Shown here: piece by piece, positions 42,416 through 46,289 of the stretch
Numbering within the stretch: the first letter of the stretch is position 1
Layout: every line of letters starts with the position of its first letter
From: an uncultured Muribaculaceae bacterium
Lineage (GTDB): Bacteria; Bacteroidota; Bacteroidia; Bacteroidales; Muribaculaceae
Direction: 5' to 3'
Length of the DNA: 46,289 bases
Assembly (NCBI GenBank): GCA_947525975.1
Contig: CANNVE010000020.1
Coordinates: 1-46,289, forward strand
Translations under genes and position numbers: made by a program
Notes under the pieces: generated by a model
The model's database searches: none
What the model saw: only the letters and a program-made list of their open reading frames with translations
Told to the model about the DNA's origin: nothing

Positions 42416-44110
42416 ATGACAAACCAAGAATACATTGAACTATTTCATTCTCTCATTGAGCATGCTGAGAATGAGGTGGTGGAGTTCAAGAAGGCGGAGC
42501 GCAATTTTGACACTGATGACCTCGGTAAGTATTTCTCTGCGTTGAGCAACGAGGCCAATCTACGTGGTGTTGACTTCGCATGGTTGGTTATGGGGTATCA
42601 CGAACCGACTCATACCATTGTCGGCACTTCTTTCAAGAATAGCGAGGAAGGCATCAATAAATTGAAACATGATATTGCTCTCAATTCAACTTATAAATTG
42701 ACATTTAGAGAGGTTACGCCCATTATCATTGAGGGAAAGAGAGTCTTGATGTTCAAGATTCCCTCTGCCCCCAGGAATATTGTTATAAAGTGGAAAGGGA
42801 TTGCCTATGGTCGTGATGGTGAAAGTTTAGTGCCTTTGAACCAAGCAAAGAGTGATGAAATAAGACATCAGACCCCAATTCCTGACTGGTCGGGTGAACT
42901 TGTCGAATCAGCGACTATTGAGGATATTGATGAATTGGCTCTTGCGACAGCCCGCATCATGTATAAGAAGGTACATGGTTCTACTATTCCGGCAAATGAG
43001 GTTGATGAATGGTCGACTGAAGAATTCCTGTGTCATAGTGAGATGATGCGTGAGGGTAAACTTACAAGAGCTGCGATACTGCTATTAGGCAAGCCGTTGG
43101 CGCTCCAAAAGATTCACCCGGCCAATGCTCAGATTACTTGGGTCTGGAAGGATAAAGATGGAGAAGTGGTCGATTATGAGCATTTTTCAATTCCTTACAT
43201 TCTCACGGTAGACAAGATTTTCAACAAGATTCGCAATAAAACAATGCGCGAGTTGCCGGGAGGAACCCTATTCCCCGACACAATGAAACAGTATGAGGAT
43301 TATTCCATCCGCGAGGCTCTGCATAATTGCATAGCACATCAGGATTATTCTCTTGGTGGAAGAATTACTTTGGTAGAGAACGAAGGGTTCTTGTTTTACA
43401 GTAACAAGGGTACGTTCATTCCTACGTCAATAGAAAAGGTACTGAAAGAGAAGGGGCCTCAATCGGAATATCGCAACACATGCCTTGCGCATGGTATGGT
43501 TCATTTCAATATGATTGATACCGTTGGACGTGGAATTCCGAAAATGTTCAAGGAGCAACGTCGTCGCTTCTTTCCCATGCCGGAATATGATATTGATGAA
43601 AAGGAACGGACTGTAAGTGTCACGATATATGGCATATCAAGTGATGATGCCTATACTGATCTATTGAAGAGTGATTCCTCGTTGAGCCTTATGGAATGCC
43701 TGTGGCTTGATTCCGTAAGACGACACAAGCCGATTACAAAAGAAGCTGCAAAGCATTTGAGAGAGCGGAATCTCATTGAGGGCAAGGCTCCGAGATATAA
43801 CATCGCATTGTCTGTGGCGCAAAAGACTCAACAAGTAGGCCATTATACAAAAGAAACCGGATTGAACAAGATGGCGATGGTAAAGCTTGTCTTACAATTA
43901 GCGGACAACGCAGGAATAAAAGGATTTAAACGTGCTATGGCATTTGAAATCCTTGAACAAAGTCTTCCGGTAAGCCTGACAAGATCACAGAAACTCAACT
44001 TCCTGACACATTTGTTGATGGAGATAAACGAACGGGGCTTTATTGTAAAATCTGAGAGTGGGAAATCTTGGACAATAACGGAAGCAGGAAAGAAATACTT
44101 GAATTCTTAA
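42416..44110 (+). CDS. AlbA_2/Schlafen-type ATP-binding protein (RecG-like regulator family)
   Basis: A 564-residue protein. The N-terminal AlbA_2 (Schlafen AlbA_2, formerly AAA_4) domain spans about 1-130, with ENEVVEFKKAE and VDFAWLVMGYHEPTHTIVGT. The middle contains YEDYSIREALHNCIAHQDYS, a HATPase_c_4-type motif, with SNKGTFIPTSIEKVLKEKGP after it. The C terminus has winged-helix-like segments (RSQKLNFLTHLLMEINERGF, WTITEAGKKYLNS). Such proteins are often annotated as 'RecG-like' or transcriptional regulators, but helicase motifs are absent; AlbA_2 domains bind or cut nucleic acids in some families. The gene is clearly more AT-rich than the flanking backbone, consistent with horizontal transfer. 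Its role is unknown; defence is possible but unproven. Confidence 0.85.
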   Translation: MTNQEYIELFHSLIEHAENEVVEFKKAERNFDTDDLGKYFSALSNEANLRGVDFAWLVMGYHEPTHTIVGTSFKNSEEGINKLKHDIALNSTYKLTFREVTPIIIEGKRVLMFKIPSAPRNIVIKWKGIAYGRDGESLVPLNQAKSDEIRHQTPIPDWSGELVESATIEDIDELALATARIMYKKVHGSTIPANEVDEWSTEEFLCHSEMMREGKLTRAAILLLGKPLALQKIHPANAQITWVWKDKDGEVVDYEHFSIPYILTVDKIFNKIRNKTMRELPGGTLFPDTMKQYEDYSIREALHNCIAHQDYSLGGRITLVENEGFLFYSNKGTFIPTSIEKVLKEKGPQSEYRNTCLAHGMVHFNMIDTVGRGIPKMFKEQRRRFFPMPEYDIDEKERTVSVTIYGISSDDAYTDLLKSDSSLSLMECLWLDSVRRHKPITKEAAKHLRERNLIEGKAPRYNIALSVAQKTQQVGHYTKETGLNKMAMVKLVLQLADNAGIKGFKRAMAFEILEQSLPVSLTRSQKLNFLTHLLMEINERGFIVKSESGKSWTITEAGKKYLNS

Positions 44111-44130
44111 CCATGCCAAGAACGTTTTGA

Positions 44131-44163
44131 GCGTTTTCTGCGCGTTTTCTGCGCGTTTTCTGA
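44131..44163 (+). repeat. 11-bp tandem repeat ahead of the nucleotidyltransferase gene
   Basis: Three units of GCGTTTTCTGC (44131-44141, 44142-44152, 44153-44163, the last ending in A), with degenerate flanking units on both sides (ACGTTTTGA before, GTGTTTTTACT after). The array lies between the two accessory genes. Confidence 0.85.
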
Positions 44164-44219
44164 GTGTTTTTACTCCTTTTTACCCGTTTTATACGTGTCT
44201 TCCCTTAAAACATCGATAT

Positions 44220-45569
44220 ATGGAATATTCTGAGAAAGATTTGATTGATGTTGACCCGACGACCCGGATCAACGCGCTAATGCATGTGTTCGCCGATTAT
44301 AAGCCCGTGCTAATGCGAAAGTCTGATGATGGCTATGATTGGCTTGAGGATAACGAGTGCGCTTGCATCATTATCCCTAATCCGTTGTCCGAGGCACTTG
44401 ACATTGAAATCGAGTTGGCTGGGGAATTTACTCTTTATTTCGGCGGTACACATTGTCATTACTGGGCCTATGAAAGTGGATATGAAGATTTGATTACGGA
44501 TGTCCACGACATTCTTAAAGGAAAGATGTGCTCTTATGCTCTTTCATACGATGGCTGGGATTGGTGTTCTGGTTTTTGGAACGGCGATATGATCGATAAA
44601 TCCAAATGCGCTCAATACTTGCGGAATAATTCTGCGAAATATATCTATGCAATGAAGAAAAGCTATGGCAAAAAACTAAAACCAAATTCTGAATTCTCTG
44701 CACGGCTAATCTCGTATATATATTCTGACGAGTTCATTCATAACTGGAGACTTGGCGATTTGATAGATGTCAATCTATCGGACCAGAAGAAACAGCACCG
44801 GAAAATAGGGGAGGAGTTACGCCGGATTGAAGACGAATATGACGTAAAGATTTTGCTGGCAGTGGAATCTGGAAGTCGGGCATGGGGCTTCGCTTCACCC
44901 GACAGCGATTATGATGTCCGCTTCATATACGTCCATAAGCCACAATGGTATTTCTCAATAGGCAAACAGCCTGACACTATAGAATACATGTCTGGCGACC
45001 GTCTTCTTGACTTCTCCGGTTGGGAGCTCCGTAAGACTCTCCAACTTCTTTCCAAGACCAATCCGAATCTCTCTGATTGGCTACTGACTGATAAGATATA
45101 TCTCTGCGATGATGAATTCCTACATATAATTCGCAACGAACAGTCTAAATTCTACAACCCCATACATGCGATGTACCATTTCTTCAACATTGCAAAGCGT
45201 CACGATGAAGGTTACCTCCGAAGGAATGGTTGTATGCTCAAGAAGTTTCTATATTTTCTCCGAGGATTGCTGGCATGTGAATATATCGAGCAACATCAAC
45301 AGCACCCTCCTGTCGACTTCCGCGAACTTGTGGAGTCGACCATATCGGATAGGAATATTAAAAGTGCGATTAACTCACTTTTGGAGCTCAAGACAAAGAG
45401 CAAGGAGCATGATTCGGTCATTGTTAAGGAAGCACTGCAAAATTTCGCATACGGTCTATACAATGAGCGGGAAAAGAAACTCGCAGATTTTCGTTCCACA
45501 TTAAGCGACCGGTCATTATCAGATCTGGATGCTATCCTTTACCGATATGTATCCCGCATAGCCTTTTAG
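44220..45569 (+). CDS. Fusion of an unrecognised domain with an RlaP-like nucleotidyltransferase
   Basis: A 449-residue protein starting MEYSEKDLIDVDPTTRINAL. The frame extends upstream to 44127, but through repeat sequence coding for a hydrophobic, unlikely N terminus. The first about 190 residues form an aromatic-rich domain I do not recognise (FTLYFGGTHCHYWAYESGYE, SYDGWDWCSGFWNGDM). From about 225, AVESGSRAWGFASPDSDYDV followed by RFIYVH is the Pol-beta-type nucleotidyltransferase core (GSR...DSDYD) of the RlaP/YcgL-like family (PF10127), with its helical C-terminal part. The metal-binding aspartates are present, so it should be active. RlaP proteins are linked to RNA repair in some genomes. 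It follows the AlbA_2 gene by 109 bp and shares its AT-rich composition. Confidence 0.82.
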   Translation: MEYSEKDLIDVDPTTRINALMHVFADYKPVLMRKSDDGYDWLEDNECACIIIPNPLSEALDIEIELAGEFTLYFGGTHCHYWAYESGYEDLITDVHDILKGKMCSYALSYDGWDWCSGFWNGDMIDKSKCAQYLRNNSAKYIYAMKKSYGKKLKPNSEFSARLISYIYSDEFIHNWRLGDLIDVNLSDQKKQHRKIGEELRRIEDEYDVKILLAVESGSRAWGFASPDSDYDVRFIYVHKPQWYFSIGKQPDTIEYMSGDRLLDFSGWELRKTLQLLSKTNPNLSDWLLTDKIYLCDDEFLHIIRNEQSKFYNPIHAMYHFFNIAKRHDEGYLRRNGCMLKKFLYFLRGLLACEYIEQHQQHPPVDFRELVESTISDRNIKSAINSLLELKTKSKEHDSVIVKEALQNFAYGLYNEREKKLADFRSTLSDRSLSDLDAILYRYVSRIAF

Positions 45570-45638
45570 AGTCAAATTCACTTACCCATTAAAAATTGAT
45601 TAATCGCAATCATCCGACCCACAAGTCTTTTGAATTTA

Positions 45639-45661
45639 TTCAACGAAAAATACTGATCGCC
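45639..45661. repeat. Direct repeat flanking the accessory segment, right copy
   Basis: TTCAACGA, 2 bp, AATACTGATCGCC, matching 42030-42055. In frame it reads LFNEKY-stop, close to the FFNEEEY-stop end of the DUF2795 protein, and is also followed by a hairpin terminator. It looks like a displaced 3' end of that gene. Confidence 0.6.
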
Positions 45662-45689
45662 GTCAAAGCGTTTAATTCCAAGGACATCA

Positions 45690-45727
45690 AAGGGTTGAGC
45701 ATTGCACATTGCAATCGCTCAACCCTT
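45690..45727 (+). terminator. Hairpin terminator at the right edge of the accessory segment
   Basis: An 11-bp outer stem (AAGGGTTGAGC with GCTCAACCCTT) encloses a small inner stem ATTGC-ACATT-GCAAT. It is followed by TCTACTT rather than a clean T run. It could end the nucleotidyltransferase transcript or be the original terminator of the DUF2795 gene. Confidence 0.6.
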
Positions 45728-46183
45728 TCTACTTGCCTATTTCGCATTTTACAGCGTATAAAACTGTCTAAGACTCACATATTAAACCTAAAATATCCCC
45801 GGAACTTTTAACTATCGAAAAAGTTTCAAGACCTTTGCCGACTGACGTGATCCAAAAAAAATGTATAGGTTAAACATTATCCCGTTATATAAAGAGTTAG
45901 GGATTGCACCGGATCTTTACATAATCGTCATTCAGATTTATTACAACTATATCGAAATTGAGTGTTAGATGGCAAAAATTGATTAACTGCCAACAAAAAT
46001 ATCAACAAAAAGGCACAATAGTTTCATAACGTGAGGGGAGCCTCTTGTAATAGCAATCTTACACCTGAGACATAAGCACAACACGGCACATTTACTTTAA
46101 TTATTTCTATTCCATAAATATACGATAGTAATATTATAAGCGTTGACTTAGCAACTTAGGTGTTATAAAACATATTTATAAAC
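45728..46183. other. AT-rich non-coding stretch
   Basis: I see no convincing gene here. A 71-codon open frame beginning at 45596 runs through the repeat and terminator and looks spurious. The base composition is clearly more AT-rich than in the coding backbone. Confidence 0.6.
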
Positions 46184-46214
46184 TTGCAAATTCTTTTTTA
46201 AAGCAGTAAATTTG
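46184..46214 (+). promoter_or_regulatory. Bacteroidota-type promoter at the right end of the window
   Basis: TTG (46184-46186), 20 bp, TAAATTTG (46207-46214). The predicted transcript start at about 46219-46221 coincides with the base of the first hairpin described below. Confidence 0.65.
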
Positions 46215-46218
46215 TAAA

Positions 46219-46289
46219 GACATTGGACAATGTCTGGCAGGCGGATGCTTGTCATTGTGGCTGGATAGCCACGCGGTCTCTACACCTGG
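46219..46289 (+). ncRNA. Candidate structured RNA with three GGA-loop hairpins, incomplete
   Basis: Three hairpins follow one another directly after a promoter. Hairpin 1 is 46219-46234 (6-bp stem, loop GGAC). Hairpin 2 is 46235-46254 (8-bp stem with two G-U pairs, loop GGAT). Hairpin 3 is 46257-46272 (6-bp stem GTGGCT/AGCCAC, loop GGAT). No start codon or open frame is visible before the window ends. I recognise no known RNA family. It could be a small RNA or the leader of a gene beyond the window. Confidence 0.45.

Noticed and set aside
44131-44163. Possible CRISPR array
   Set aside because: The units are 11 bp with no spacers; this is a simple tandem repeat, and no cas gene is present.
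45596-45811. 71-codon plus-strand open frame at the right end
   Set aside because: It crosses the direct repeat and the hairpin terminator and has no family resemblance or clear promoter.
46219-46289. Calling the GGA-loop hairpins an RsmY/CsrB-type RNA
   Set aside because: CsrA is generally absent from Bacteroidota and no csrA is visible here; only the structural likeness is supported.

Overview
This window is chromosomal DNA from a member of the Bacteroidota, most likely a Bacteroidales gut commensal of the Muribaculaceae type. The phylum call rests on promoters of the Bacteroidota form (TTG, about 20 bp, TAnnTTTG), few Shine-Dalgarno sequences, and phylum-typical genes: a lipoprotein TamA variant (TamL) beside TamB, a GLPGLI protein, a TonB-dependent receptor with an N-terminal carboxypeptidase-regulatory-like domain, a C10 peptidase, YraN and Bacteroidota-type ParC and DnaE. 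The family call is weaker and rests on the fairly GC-rich backbone and the gene content.

Layout. 1-0.9 kb: a PP2C phosphatase whose 3' end is replaced by a 55-bp exact copy of its own interior, probably a contig-end assembly artefact. 0.95-3.65 kb: two exported proteins of unknown role. 3.7-16.35 kb: a long minus-strand run in transcription order parC, DUF3316-like protein, S41 peptidase lipoprotein, tamB, tamL, radical SAM enzyme. 16.6-20.3 kb: a PD40/TolB-like lipoprotein diverging from a membrane-anchored Lcl_C/DUF1566-like protein, with inverted palindromes between them, then the glutamate synthase small-subunit-like gltA. 20.5-25.1 kb: a C10 cysteine protease and an exported fibronectin-III-like protein in one unit. 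25.2-32.3 kb: SEL1-repeat protein, cysteine desulfidase-like CyuA, YraN, thioredoxin and dnaE.

32.4-38.1 kb is the most system-like region. Beside an lrgB remnant lies a plus-strand cluster: BlaI-type repressor, M56 metallopeptidase with a C-terminal TonB domain, GLPGLI protein and TonB-dependent receptor-like protein. Its two promoters are nearly the same sequence, so one repressor probably controls both halves. I infer an envelope sensing and transport circuit; its signal and substrate are unknown.

38.3-42.05 kb: an acyl-CoA ligase behind a structured leader, an alpha/beta hydrolase, a PduO-type cobalamin adenosyltransferase and a DUF2795 protein. 42.05-45.66 kb: a more AT-rich accessory segment with a broken small HTH-like gene, an AlbA_2/Schlafen-type ATP-binding protein and an unusual fusion of an unrecognised domain with an RlaP-like nucleotidyltransferase. 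A direct repeat starting in the 3' end of the DUF2795 gene flanks this segment, suggesting insertion there. The last 700 bp are AT-rich and mostly non-coding, but end with a good promoter followed at once by three tandem hairpins with GGAC, GGAT and GGAT loops, a candidate undescribed small RNA or leader.
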